Positions 19,607 to 27,835 of a DNA stretch of 54,578 bases are shown here, in pieces. The translations under genes and the position numbers were made by a program. Within the stretch, counting starts at the first letter, position 1, and each line of letters begins with the position of its first letter. Under the pieces are notes generated by a model. The model was not told the DNA's origin. It searched no databases and saw only the letters and a program-made list of their open reading frames with translations. The DNA comes from Lachnospiraceae bacterium (GTDB lineage: Bacteria; Bacillota; Clostridia; Lachnospirales; Lachnospiraceae). The stretch spans positions 1-54,578 of the forward strand of contig JAFUTQ010000013.1 of the NCBI GenBank assembly GCA_017484135.1, given 5' to 3'.

Positions 19607-20483
19607 AATCCTCTCCTCCAAGCTCATAAATGAATATTTCCTCCAGCGTCAGGGGCAGTACATCCAAAAGAATCGGCCGCGTCTGACCGATGAGCAATTC
19701 CTTGTTCCTCGCCAGATCTCCCCGGACGATCAGCGTATGCACACGCCCCATGTTGGACATATGAAGGACATTCAAGCCCTGTGGCAGCGGGGGCATCTGC
19801 TCCCGATAGGCAATTTGAATTTTTCGCACACTGCCTTGAAGATCGCTGAGCGAATGCTCCAGAATAATTTTTCCCTTGTGCATGATCCCCACATGGCTGC
19901 ATACATCCTCCAGCTCCCGCAGATTATGGGAAGAAACCAGCACTGTCGTGCCATGCTCTGTCACATCGGACATGATCAGATTCCAGATTTGTCTGCGCAT
20001 CACAGGATCCAGCCCGTCTACCGGCTCATCCAGGATCAGCACCTCAGGTCTGCAGCTGATGGCAAGCCAGAATGCCACCTGCTTCTGCATCCCCTTGGAC
20101 AATCGGTGGATTCCTTCCCGGGGGTTAATCGTCGGAAATGCATCGCGAATCCGAAAGAACAGCTTCTCGTCAAAATTCCGGTAAATCCCCTTATAAAAGC
20201 GCATCATCTCCAGTGTCGTAGCCTGCCGGAAATAAAACAGATCATCCGGGATATAGAAAAATTTCTCCTTCGCCGCCGCATTCTCATATACCGGCATTCC
20301 GTCTATGCTAATCTCTCCGGCATCCGCCTGATAGATTCCGGTAATATGACGAATAAGGGTGGTTTTCCCGGCGCCATTCGGTCCGATCAGACCGTACACC
20401 GTTCCCCCGGGCACATGCAGATTTACCCGGTCAAGCACCCGAAAGCCCGAAAACTCCTTTTCCACCTGTCTGACCTGTATCAT
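19581..20483 (-). CDS. ABC transporter ATP-binding protein
   Basis: This 300-residue ATPase is of the CcmA/drug-exporter type. It has Walker A GPNGAGKTT (about 37-45), a signature degenerated to RLSKGMQKQVA where LSGGQ is usual, Walker B VLILDEPVDGLD and the switch region SSHNLRELE. The longer open frame to 20669 runs through a repeat element, so I use the ATG at MIQVRQVEKEF, behind AAGGAG. Partner of the following permease. The repeat at 20511-20602 lies in its 5' leader. Confidence 0.9.
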   Translation of the reverse strand: MIQVRQVEKEFSGFRVLDRVNLHVPGGTVYGLIGPNGAGKTTLIRHITGIYQADAGEISIDGMPVYENAAAKEKFFYIPDDLFYFRQATTLEMMRFYKGIYRNFDEKLFFRIRDAFPTINPREGIHRLSKGMQKQVAFWLAISCRPEVLILDEPVDGLDPVMRRQIWNLIMSDVTEHGTTVLVSSHNLRELEDVCSHVGIMHKGKIILEHSLSDLQGSVRKIQIAYREQMPPLPQGLNVLHMSNMGRVHTLIVRGDLARNKELLIGQTRPILLDVLPLTLEEIFIYELGGEDYEVRDILF

Positions 20484-20510
20484 CTCTGAGTTTACTCCTT
20501 TTTCGCCGCG

Positions 20511-20602
20511 TGGGGCGCATTCGACGTAAGATGAATCGGCACGCGCCGCGCGGGGCGCGTCCGGCGTAAGCCGGAATACTTCCACACGCGCTCCTGCGCA
20601 TA
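20511..20602 (-). repeat. Structured GC-rich element, copy A plus half copy, in ABC transporter leader
   Basis: Bases 20544-20602 match 27834-27892 at 46 of 59 positions with no gaps. On the minus strand the element folds as an outer stem (GGAGCGCGT with ACGCGCCCC) and an inner stem (TCCGGC with GCCGGA). A second, half-length version of the same motif (CGCCGCGTGGGGCGCATTC) follows at 20514-20532. Several differences from copy B keep pairing. It ends 28 bp before the ABC ATPase start, so it is probably transcribed as leader. Confidence 0.7.
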
Positions 20603-20607
20603 AAAGG

Positions 20608-20637
20608 GGCTGCTGCCCTGCACACAGGGCAACAGCC
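20608..20637 (-). terminator. Terminator after the PocR-chemoreceptor gene
   Basis: A 13-bp stem with one mismatch, GGCTGTTGCCCTG/CAGGGCAGCAGCC on the minus strand, is followed by CCCCTTTTATG. It lies 50 bp beyond the stop of the gene at 20687 and directly abuts repeat element A. Confidence 0.7.
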
Positions 20638-20686
20638 ACACCTTCGTAATGTAATCGTGAAGCCTGCACTCTGATTTCAGAAGACC

Positions 20687-21268
20687 TTATGCCTTCTCAA
20701 AGCTCTCCATCAATACATTCAGCTGTTGAACAGCATCCTTAATCTCATGATTCTGCGTTCCGAAATCCGAAGCAAGACTTGCGACGTTCGTAGCAACAAT
20801 GGCAAATCCTTTTCCGGCTTCTCCTGCTCTGGCAGCTTCAATAGAGGCATTCAATGACAGAATCTTCTGGTTTTTCTCCAGCTTGTCCAGATTCTTGGTA
20901 ATATCATTCATCTTGCGAATATACTCCAATGTCTGCTGCACCTTGTCGTGAATCGAAATATCGGTCTCCTCATCTTTCTTCCGCTTCAGCTGGGTTTCCA
21001 CTATTTTATTCACTACCTGAGCCAGTGCACCGACTGTCTTTAATGCGACATCCCCATCAAGCTCCTCATCCTCCGAGGCAATCGCACAGATCTCGCCCAG
21101 CGACTCCTTGTCTGCAACAATGCTCTCTCTGTATTCTGTCAGTTCACCTTCCCCAATGATGAAGCCTTCCTCCGCATCAACGAGGGCAACCTTGATATTG
21201 CTGATTGTTTCCCATTGTTCAAAAAGGACCTTCATTTCTTCCAAATTCAATAAATCCGCCAACTGCAT
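20687..21268 (-). CDS. Miniature soluble chemoreceptor-like protein with PocR-like sensor
   Basis: About 193 residues with no transmembrane segment. The N-terminal half (about 1-100) resembles the PocR ligand domain (LADLLNLEEMKVLFEQW, then a beta-rich VALVDAEEGFIIG). The C-terminal half carries the methyl-accepting-chemotaxis hairpin tip: LNASIEAARAGEAGKGFAIVA, near identical to full-length receptors. The returning helix is cut short after about 30 residues. The ATG at MQLADLL is preferred because GAGGAGG precedes it; an upstream ATG has no such site. It may signal to a CheA/CheW array or act as a cytosolic sensor. No che genes are nearby. Confidence 0.75.
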   Translation of the reverse strand: MQLADLLNLEEMKVLFEQWETISNIKVALVDAEEGFIIGEGELTEYRESIVADKESLGEICAIASEDEELDGDVALKTVGALAQVVNKIVETQLKRKKDEETDISIHDKVQQTLEYIRKMNDITKNLDKLEKNQKILSLNASIEAARAGEAGKGFAIVATNVASLASDFGTQNHEIKDAVQQLNVLMESFEKA

Positions 21269-21371
21269 ACCCGCTTCCTCCTCGACTACATGTATCTTTT
21301 CCATTATGACATATTATGTTGTATAGGTAAAAATGCCATGCCAACATAGCTAGCATAAATCTTTGATTCTC

Positions 21372-21400
21372 ATTATAACATACTAATCCCAAAATCACAA
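21372..21400 (-). promoter_or_regulatory. Promoter of the PocR-chemoreceptor gene
   Basis: On the minus strand TTGTGA (21395-21400) lies 17 bp before TATAAT (21372-21377). The implied transcript has a leader of roughly 95 nt before the preferred start codon. Confidence 0.6.
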
Positions 21401-21423
21401 ATTATTTTTTCACTTTTGTTTTT

Positions 21424-22284
21424 CTACACAATACATAAAAATGCCGCCAGATTTCCACGCTTTCCCTGACTGGCTCGGTGCGAAAAAAGCAGCTTATCAT
21501 TGCAGCAGGTACACAGATTGGGGCGAATGATTCGTTCCTCCAAAACTCCTGCCTCCTGCAGCACACAGACATTTGCCTCCCACAAATCCAGCTGATATCT
21601 TCCATTGTCCTTTGGGGAAAGAATGGTATCGGTTTTTTCCCCGAAACCATCCCGAAACGCAGCCGCCACATCCTCTCCAACCTCATAACAGGATCGGCAG
21701 ATGGACGGACCTATGGCACAGAGCACATCCTCCGGCTCCGTTCCATAGGCGGTATGCATCGCTTGTAAGGTTTCCTTCGCCATGCGCTGTACGGTTCCCC
21801 GCCAGCCGGAATGGCTCAGCCCGATCGCCCGGTGCTTTGGATCCACAAAATACAGCGGCACACAGTCCGCATAAAAGGTTGCCAGCGTGATGCCCGGCAC
21901 ATCGGTAATCAGTCCGTCTACGTCATGATAGGTGCGCTCCCGCACCAGTCCGCAGCCCGCATCCTCCTGTGTGACCCGGCGCACACAGGTCGTATGCGTC
22001 TGATCGGAGCAGACGATCCGTTCATATTCCACCCCCATTGCCTTCGCGACTCTGTGAAAATTCTCCTTTACCGCATCCTCATCATCGCCTCTGGTAAAGC
22101 TCAGATTCATGGAGAAAAAAATTCCCTGACTGACCCCTCCCCTTCGGGTAGTGAAACAGTGCTTTACCATTCCCGTCTGCTCCAGACGCGGATAATACAG
22201 AAGCTCCACCTCGGGAAGCGTTTCATGCTTCCACAGCTCGGGACTCATCCGGCTTTCCCCGTTTGCAAGTTTATATTCTGTCAT
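21424..22284 (-). CDS. pgeF: Peptidoglycan editing factor PgeF (YfiH family)
   Basis: Cytoplasmic copper/zinc-type hydrolase of the multicopper-laccase-domain family; PgeF in E. coli removes wrongly incorporated L-Ser from UDP-MurNAc precursors. The 286-residue chain shows the family motifs: FTTRRGGVSQG, CSDQTHTTCVR, TFYADCVPLYF, GLSHSGWRGTV with its metal-binding His, and GPSICRSCYEVG. A C-terminal SHRASQGKRGN-type end is present. Older databases call it polyphenol oxidase. yraN lies 27 bp upstream on the same strand, so it may close the rplS-yraN block. Confidence 0.9.
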   Translation of the reverse strand: MTEYKLANGESRMSPELWKHETLPEVELLYYPRLEQTGMVKHCFTTRRGGVSQGIFFSMNLSFTRGDDEDAVKENFHRVAKAMGVEYERIVCSDQTHTTCVRRVTQEDAGCGLVRERTYHDVDGLITDVPGITLATFYADCVPLYFVDPKHRAIGLSHSGWRGTVQRMAKETLQAMHTAYGTEPEDVLCAIGPSICRSCYEVGEDVAAAFRDGFGEKTDTILSPKDNGRYQLDLWEANVCVLQEAGVLEERIIRPNLCTCCNDKLLFSHRASQGKRGNLAAFLCIV

Positions 22285-22311
22285 ACCCTCTATCCTATCC
22301 TGTCATCCGCC

Positions 22312-22674
22312 TTAAAATTCCTGATACAAAAATGCATTCTGATACAACCGGATCTCTCCATTCAGAATAGCTACTACGTCAAATCTGCTGGAAACGTCTT
22401 CCCTCACTCGGTATCTTACGCGATAAAACTGTGCCACCCTGCTGATGCTCCTCTGTTTCCGCCGGGTTACCGCCTCCTGCGGCAAACCGTACTTCTCACT
22501 CGAACGGTATTTCACCTCCACAAACACCAGACAGGAAGCTTCCTCTGCCACAATATCCACTTCACCGTCTCTGCAGCGGAAATTCATCTCCAGAATCCGA
22601 TAGCCCTGCTGCTTCAGATACTCTGCCGCCATCTGCTCATATCTGCTGCCCGTTTGTCTTTTATTATTCAACAC
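22312..22674 (-). CDS. yraN: YraN family endonuclease-fold protein (UPF0102)
   Basis: A 120-residue member of the UPF0102 family with an endonuclease-like fold: GSRYEQMAAEYLKQQGYRI near the start, then GEVDIVAE and VFVEVKYRS carrying the Asp and Glu-x-Lys residues of a PD-(D/E)XK site. The start is GTG behind GGGAG. Partner of rnhB in many genomes; a nuclease role in recombination or repair is suspected for the family but unproved. Confidence 0.9.
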   Translation of the reverse strand: MLNNKRQTGSRYEQMAAEYLKQQGYRILEMNFRCRDGEVDIVAEEASCLVFVEVKYRSSEKYGLPQEAVTRRKQRSISRVAQFYRVRYRVREDVSSRFDVVAILNGEIRLYQNAFLYQEF

Positions 22675-22689
22675 TTCTCTCCCATACCG

Positions 22690-22989
22690 CTACAGCTTGC
22701 TTTTGAGCTTATCCATGTCATCTACAAAAACTAAAATCTCTGCCACAACCTCATAAAGCTCCGGCGGAATCATATCGCCGATTTCCAGCCTGGACAAGGT
22801 GTCCGCCAGCTCATTGTCCTGATACAGCGGCACATCCTCTTCCTTCGCCTTCTCTATGATTTTATCCGCAAGATGCCCCTTGCCCGAAGCCAGGATCCGC
22901 GGAGCCCGCTCTCCGGGTTCGTATGCCACCGCCACTGCAGTGCGTGGTTTGTCTGTCAGTTGTCCCGGTTTCCATGTATGCTCACTCAT
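22690..22989 (-). CDS. ylqH: FlhB C-terminal-domain-like protein (YlqH)
   Basis: A 99-residue protein matching only the cytoplasmic C-terminal domain of FlhB/YscU: AVAVAYEPGERAPRILASG, where the parent has the NPTH self-cleavage site, then AKEEDVPLYQDNELADTL and a short helical tail. No membrane part is present and the NPTH motif is absent. In B. subtilis ylqH follows ylqG and rnhB in the same order. The function of stand-alone FlhB-C proteins is not established. Confidence 0.85.
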   Translation of the reverse strand: MSEHTWKPGQLTDKPRTAVAVAYEPGERAPRILASGKGHLADKIIEKAKEEDVPLYQDNELADTLSRLEIGDMIPPELYEVVAEILVFVDDMDKLKSKL

Positions 22990-22991
22990 CG

Positions 22992-24827
22992 CTATGCCCT
23001 CACATCAAAGGAATACCGATGCAGGATTCCTCCCGCCGGCTGATCCCTCTTCAGAAAATCATCCACAAAATCCATCTTGTATCCATGATTTTCCACATTT
23101 ACACTACATTGAAAGCCTTTTTCTGCCAATCTCTGCTCCAATTCATCCAGATGCTCGCGAATCAACGCATAGGAACGGTCATCCTCCATATAAAAATCGG
23201 TGTGTACCTTCCGGTTCTTCATTCGCACCGATACATCCGTAGCCCCCAGATGATCCATATCCAGATGCAGAAACGCACTCAGTTCTCCCTCGGGATCTGA
23301 AAGATTTTTTTTATTTGTGTAGACATACAGCTCACTCTGCGCATTCTGACCGGACATTTGCAGCGGAATCTGTATGTATTGGTACGTCTGATTGATCTGG
23401 TTCATAAACTCAACATTTCCCTGTACCTGGCTGACTGCCTTTGCCAGGGGGGTGTGCTCCTGTCCCGTCTCCTTAAGCACCTGCTCCATTTTTTCCATCT
23501 GACGATTGAGTCTGTCATAAAGATTCTTCAGTTTATCTGCCCTTACATCCTGCGGCTTCAGCGTCCATTCCTGCTCCACAACATCGCGCAACGCCTTATG
23601 ATATCCCCGCTGAGATAGGAGCTTGCGCACCGTTTCCTCGTGCTCCGGCTTGCCGTTTTCCAGCAGTTCATGAAGCTGACCCAAAAATTCCTTTGCAGGA
23701 AGGCTGCGATTTAAAGTCTCCCCCTTTGTAAGAAGGATCTGCTTTGCCGGGTTATCATCTCCAAAGTCGCGTATCAGACGGGTCAGTGTCTGCACATCCT
23801 TCTCCTCCATTACCGCTCCCACGGTATGTGGCTCATAGGAAAACTGCTCCGGCTTCCCCTCCATTACCGCGCTACGATCAATGGACACAGTGGCTTCGCG
23901 GTTTCCGGCGGCAGACTGCATTTCATCCCGGGGCAGTTCGTCTGCACTGTCAGTCGGCAAGGCAGCGGTCTGTGTCTGCGGTTCATTGCCGACTCCGGTC
24001 TCCTCCCCAAACGCCTCAGAGGCCTGCTGCACATATCCCGAGGTTTCCTCGGAAAACCGTGCACTCACAGCAGCGGTCAGTTCTCCGGGACTCCACTCCT
24101 GCTCCTGCGCCAATTCTCCCACCTCTGCCGCGCTGAGTTCTGAAGTCTCCGGCCGCAGCACCTGCCAGACCCGGCCGCTGATCTCGCGCAGCTGATCCGC
24201 AGACATATTTTTGTCTCCGTACACATCGGTCAGACTGTCAAGCACGCCTTCAAACTGCCCCAGTATCGCGGCCTGATCCTGTTTATAATTTGTAAACTGC
24301 TCGATATTTTCCGGTGTAAGAGGAATCTCAAGCTTGCTCATCTGCACCAGATTCTTGATGTCTGCTCCTTCAAATCCTGCAATCTGCCTTGCCATGTTCT
24401 GAATACTTGCCCGGTCAATGGGCATCTGCTCCTCCATCATGGCATTTACCATATCAACCGCAGCCGGCTCCGCCGGGATACCCGCCGCATCCAGTGCCTT
24501 GAGCAGTGTGGGATTGTCCTGATTTCCATTGATGTAAGGACGAATTTCTATGGTGTTCCCCTCGTTCGCCTTGACCTGAAAAAACATGGACTGCCCGACG
24601 GAAAGACTGACATTCCCCTCCACTCTGGCCTGAATGGTCTGTCCGTTGCTGAGCCCCAGTGTCACCTGACCATGCCGGATACTGTTCACCGTTCCCTCAA
24701 ATATGTTTCCCACCGTCATGGCGCGCACGGCGGACACCAGCTGCTGCACCCCCTGCTGCGGGGATACGGCAGTAGCACCTGTAGCGGTATTTCGATTGTA
24801 CTGGTTTAACATATCGGAAATCTGCAT
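22992..24827 (-). CDS. ylqG: FliK-like protein (YlqG family)
   Basis: This 611-residue protein has no signal peptide. The N-terminal part contains a short beta-barrel-like segment (about 40-100). The middle is Glu/Gln-rich and low in hydrophobics (about 200-340). The C-terminal about 120 residues resemble the flagellar hook-length control domain of FliK (YIQIPLQM, then ELSAFLHLDMDHLG and VHTDFYMED). Only 2 bp separate it from ylqH, so a FliK-like and an FlhB-C-like protein are made together. No flagellar genes are in the window, so a flagellar role is open. Confidence 0.8.
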   Translation of the reverse strand: MQISDMLNQYNRNTATGATAVSPQQGVQQLVSAVRAMTVGNIFEGTVNSIRHGQVTLGLSNGQTIQARVEGNVSLSVGQSMFFQVKANEGNTIEIRPYINGNQDNPTLLKALDAAGIPAEPAAVDMVNAMMEEQMPIDRASIQNMARQIAGFEGADIKNLVQMSKLEIPLTPENIEQFTNYKQDQAAILGQFEGVLDSLTDVYGDKNMSADQLREISGRVWQVLRPETSELSAAEVGELAQEQEWSPGELTAAVSARFSEETSGYVQQASEAFGEETGVGNEPQTQTAALPTDSADELPRDEMQSAAGNREATVSIDRSAVMEGKPEQFSYEPHTVGAVMEEKDVQTLTRLIRDFGDDNPAKQILLTKGETLNRSLPAKEFLGQLHELLENGKPEHEETVRKLLSQRGYHKALRDVVEQEWTLKPQDVRADKLKNLYDRLNRQMEKMEQVLKETGQEHTPLAKAVSQVQGNVEFMNQINQTYQYIQIPLQMSGQNAQSELYVYTNKKNLSDPEGELSAFLHLDMDHLGATDVSVRMKNRKVHTDFYMEDDRSYALIREHLDELEQRLAEKGFQCSVNVENHGYKMDFVDDFLKRDQPAGGILHRYSFDVRA

Positions 24828-24899
24828 GATTACTCCTTGTAAGTCCGCCTGCGAGCAGCCGAATTATCAGCTTATGATTTTGGTGCTGCTCAATGCTAA

Positions 24900-25664
24900 T
24901 CACATAATTGATCCCAGAAAGCTCCTCCGGTGTATGGGAGACGGACCATACTTTTGGATTGCCGCAATGTGCGCCGCGGTTCCGTATCCTTTGTGGACAG
25001 CAAATCCGTACTCCGGCATAAGACGGTCATATTCCACCATCATGCGATCCCTCGTCACCTTTGCAAGAATGCTTGCCGCACCGATGGAAATACTTTTCGC
25101 ATCTCCCTTTATGATGGGAACCTGCCGGATTTCCACCCCCGGAATTGTAACTGCATCGTTTAATAATATATCGGGTACTTGCTCCAATTTACTTATAGCC
25201 TCCCGCATGGCCTCATAGGTCGCCTGCAGAATATTGATCTGATCGATGCGCTCCGGGGAGACAACACCAATTCCCGTAGCTACCGCCTGTTCCATAATGA
25301 TCTCATATAATTCCTCACGCTTTGCCGCCGTGAGCTTCTTGGAATCATTGATATAGAGAATCTCGCAATCCTTCGGCAGAATGACCGCCCCCGCCACCAC
25401 CGGTCCGGCCAGCGGTCCTCTTCCCGCCTCGTCAATGCCGCAGATCAGCCCACAGCTCTCATACTCATATTCATAGCGCTTCAATGCCAGGATCCGCTGC
25501 CTTTCTGCTTCCAGCTTCTCTAATCGTCTCTGCGCCTGCTGCACCAGCTTTCTGACTCCCTCACGGGAATCCTCCCGATAGCTTTTTATAAAATCAGGCA
25601 GCAAATAATCCTCTGCTGCCTTTAATTCTTCTTTAATACTGCCAATTTTTTTCTGTTCTGCCAT
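24900..25664 (-). CDS. rnhB: Ribonuclease HII
   Basis: Cleaves the RNA strand of RNA-DNA hybrids and single ribonucleotides in DNA. The 254-residue length includes the extra N-terminal helical region (about 1-70) usual in Firmicute RNase HII. Motifs: GIDEAGRGPLAGPVVAGAV (first two catalytic acids), NDSKKLT, a late Asp in the SILAKVTRDR region, and HKGYGT. It lies between lepB and ylqG in the conserved rplS cluster. Confidence 0.96.
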   Translation of the reverse strand: MAEQKKIGSIKEELKAAEDYLLPDFIKSYREDSREGVRKLVQQAQRRLEKLEAERQRILALKRYEYEYESCGLICGIDEAGRGPLAGPVVAGAVILPKDCEILYINDSKKLTAAKREELYEIIMEQAVATGIGVVSPERIDQINILQATYEAMREAISKLEQVPDILLNDAVTIPGVEIRQVPIIKGDAKSISIGAASILAKVTRDRMMVEYDRLMPEYGFAVHKGYGTAAHIAAIQKYGPSPIHRRSFLGSIM

Positions 25665-25680
25665 ATTGTGCCATCCTCAC

Positions 25681-26250
25681 TCATTGTACCGTTCCAAAGG
25701 AGTCAAACGGATAAATCCGAAGCCACACCCTGCCCACAATGTCCTCACGCCGGATGTTTCCCACATCTGCCTGACGGCTGTCGTTGCTGTAATTCCGGTT
25801 ATCTCCCATCACAAAATATTCATCCTCCCCCAGCGTAATCGGCCTTGCCGCAAGCCCCGGCTCCTCAATCACATCTCTTCCGTAAGACTCCTCCAGTTCC
25901 TGCCCGTTAATAAAAATTGTACCGTTTGGCATGATCTGTACCGTCTCTCCAGGCAGACCGATAATGCGCTTCACATAATAAACGTGATCCTTATATTGAT
26001 AGGGAAATACAATGATATCAAAACGTTCCGGATTTTTCAGCTCATAGGTGAGCTTGTCAACGATCAGATTGTCTCCGTCATACAGAGTATCTTCCATAGA
26101 CGCTCCGATTACCCGGGTACGCTGTCCCACATAGCGAAGAAGCACGTATGTCAACAGGAGAATCAGTATCAGATAGATCAGGAAATTCAGTATTTCCCGC
26201 AAGATACCGCCTGTTGTTTTCTGTTCGTTTCTGTTCCGTTTCATGCACAT
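25681..26250 (-). CDS. lepB: Signal peptidase I (first copy)
   Basis: Membrane serine protease that removes signal peptides. The 189-residue protein has one transmembrane helix (about 18-38) and the catalytic Ser in GASMEDTLYDGD and Lys in YYVKRIIGLPGE, with the late GDNRNYSNDSR box. The start is uncertain by two codons: an in-frame ATG at 26244 has AGGT at better spacing. It lies between rnhB and rbgA; a second signal peptidase lies on the other side of rbgA. Confidence 0.93.
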   Translation of the reverse strand: MCMKRNRNEQKTTGGILREILNFLIYLILILLLTYVLLRYVGQRTRVIGASMEDTLYDGDNLIVDKLTYELKNPERFDIIVFPYQYKDHVYYVKRIIGLPGETVQIMPNGTIFINGQELEESYGRDVIEEPGLAARPITLGEDEYFVMGDNRNYSNDSRQADVGNIRREDIVGRVWLRIYPFDSFGTVQ

Positions 26251-26285
26251 ACCTGCTTTTCCGTTGTAATACTTCCGATATTATT

Positions 26286-27137
26286 TTATTCTGAAACCGG
26301 CGGTTTTTCAAGTGTGATCTTTCCCAGCCTGCCCGTGCGAAATTCGTCCAGAACCAGCGCCGCAGCCTTGGCATAGTCAATCTCATTTCCCTTTCTGATA
26401 CATCCGCGTTTTTGGGCGATCTCTTCCAGAACCGCTAAAGGCTCTGCCTCCTCCGACACCTGATAACGCGTGCAAAGCGCCCCCGGGTAATCACGTTGCA
26501 AAAGGGTAATCAGCTCCAGGCACAATTCCTCTGTGTTCAGAATCTCATCATTCATAGAGCCGATCAAAGCCAGCCGGAGGCCAACCTGGGAATCCTCAAA
26601 TTTGGGCCACAGAATCCCGGGAGTGTCCAGAAGCTCTACGTTTTTATTGAGCCGTATCCATTGTTTTCCCTTGGTTACACCGGGCTTATTTCCGGTTTTT
26701 GCGCAGGCCTTTCCCGCAAAGGTGTTGATAAAGGTAGATTTGCCCACGTTGGGAATCCCTACCACCATGCCGCGCAGAGGACGATTGAGGATTCCCTTGC
26801 GGCGGTTCCGTTCCAGCTTCTCTTTGCACACCTCCATGATCCGGTTGGTAACCGACTTGACGGAGCCCCTGTTTCTCGCGTCCAGTTCTACAACCTGCCA
26901 GCCTTTTTGTTTGAAGTATTCTGCCCACTGTTCATTCTGCTTCGGATCTGCCAGGTCTGCCTTGTTAAGCAGAATCAGACGGGATTTATTCTGTCCCATG
27001 GAATCGATATCCGGGTTGCGGCTGCTCTGGGGAATCCTCGCATCCACCAGCTCAATGAGCAGATCAATCAGTTTCAAATCCTCCTGCATCTGGCGCTTTG
27101 CCTTGGTCATATGTCCCGGATACCACTGAAATTGCAT
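26286..27137 (-). CDS. rbgA: Ribosome biogenesis GTPase RbgA (YlqF)
   Basis: Circularly permuted GTPase needed for late 50S assembly. The 283-residue chain shows the permuted order: NKADLAD (G4) and an SV segment before GIPNVGKSTFINTFAG (G1) and DTPGILWPKF (G3), then an all-helical C-terminal domain (about 190-283) that contacts rRNA. The start follows GGAGG. It sits next to rplS, as in B. subtilis, but a signal peptidase gene is inserted between. Confidence 0.96.
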   Translation of the reverse strand: MQFQWYPGHMTKAKRQMQEDLKLIDLLIELVDARIPQSSRNPDIDSMGQNKSRLILLNKADLADPKQNEQWAEYFKQKGWQVVELDARNRGSVKSVTNRIMEVCKEKLERNRRKGILNRPLRGMVVGIPNVGKSTFINTFAGKACAKTGNKPGVTKGKQWIRLNKNVELLDTPGILWPKFEDSQVGLRLALIGSMNDEILNTEELCLELITLLQRDYPGALCTRYQVSEEAEPLAVLEEIAQKRGCIRKGNEIDYAKAAALVLDEFRTGRLGKITLEKPPVSE

Positions 27138-27169
27138 CGTTTTTCCTCCATCCTCGGTCTGCTATCTGG

Positions 27170-27760
27170 TTATTTGATCCTGCCCATGTCCCGGAAGGGC
27201 GAGATTTTAAACCAGGCTTTTCCGATAATATGTTCCTTCTTTACATTGCCGATATTCGCATACCGGCTGTCCTCGCTGCTGTTTCGATTGTCTCCGAGGA
27301 CAAAAAACTCATCCTCTTCCACGAGAAGCTCCTCGCCCGCAACTCCCGCTTCCTCGATGGCCGCGGTTTCCACCGCCTCATCAAAGAGCTCTCCGTTCAC
27401 ATATACGGCACCGTTTTTAATCTGGATCGTGTCTCCGGGCACTGCAATTACCCGCTTCACATAATAATGTGATTTTTCATTTCCGTTTGGCAGAAACACA
27501 ATGACATCGTTTGGCTTCGGATCTGTCAGACGATACCAGAAACGATCCACAAGAATCCGCTGCCCGGTTTCCAGTGTGGGATTCATGGACTGTCCCACCA
27601 CGGTTGTGCGCATCCCCCAGAACCAGACCACCACATAGGCCATCAGCACCGCAATCGCAATTTCCATAATCCATAGGGAAATTTCTTTTATCAGCGGAAT
27701 ATTCAGTTTTTTTCTCCGTCTGCCAAAGTTTAATCCTTTTGCTCTGCGGCGCCTTGCCAT
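27170..27760 (-). CDS. lepB: Signal peptidase I (second copy)
   Basis: A second SPase I, 196 residues from the ATG of MARRRRAKGL. That start is preferred because AAGGAG lies 6 bp upstream, and the longer open frame runs into a repeat element. It has a basic N-terminus, one transmembrane helix (about 30-50), the catalytic Ser in GQSMNPTLETGQ, the Lys in YYVKRVIAVPGD, and GDNRNSSEDSR. It is clearly diverged from the copy at 25681, so this is not a recent duplication. The 5' leader holds a perfect 12-bp hairpin and structured element B. Confidence 0.94.
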   Translation of the reverse strand: MARRRRAKGLNFGRRRKKLNIPLIKEISLWIMEIAIAVLMAYVVVWFWGMRTTVVGQSMNPTLETGQRILVDRFWYRLTDPKPNDVIVFLPNGNEKSHYYVKRVIAVPGDTIQIKNGAVYVNGELFDEAVETAAIEEAGVAGEELLVEEDEFFVLGDNRNSSEDSRYANIGNVKKEHIIGKAWFKISPFRDMGRIK

Positions 27761-27808
27761 GTTTTTCTCCTTCTGATCTCTCTGCGTTTCTGCAGGCATC
27801 CTTACAAT

Positions 27809-27835
27809 CGAGTAGGGAGAGTGTCTCCCTACTCG
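27809..27835 (-). repeat. Perfect 12-bp hairpin in lepB leader
   Basis: CGAGTAGGGAGA and TCTCCCTACTCG pair perfectly around a 3-nt loop, 49 bp upstream of the second lepB start. There is no following T-run on the minus strand, so it is not an obvious terminator. It abuts element B, sharing its last two bases. Confidence 0.7.

Noticed and set aside
19572-20489. 305-aa plus-strand open frame
   Set aside because: Antisense to the ABC ATPase, whose Walker motifs are unmistakable.
20484-20669. N-terminal extension of the ABC ATPase (62 residues)
   Set aside because: It is translated repeat element and terminator sequence, and a good ribosome binding site lies before the internal ATG.
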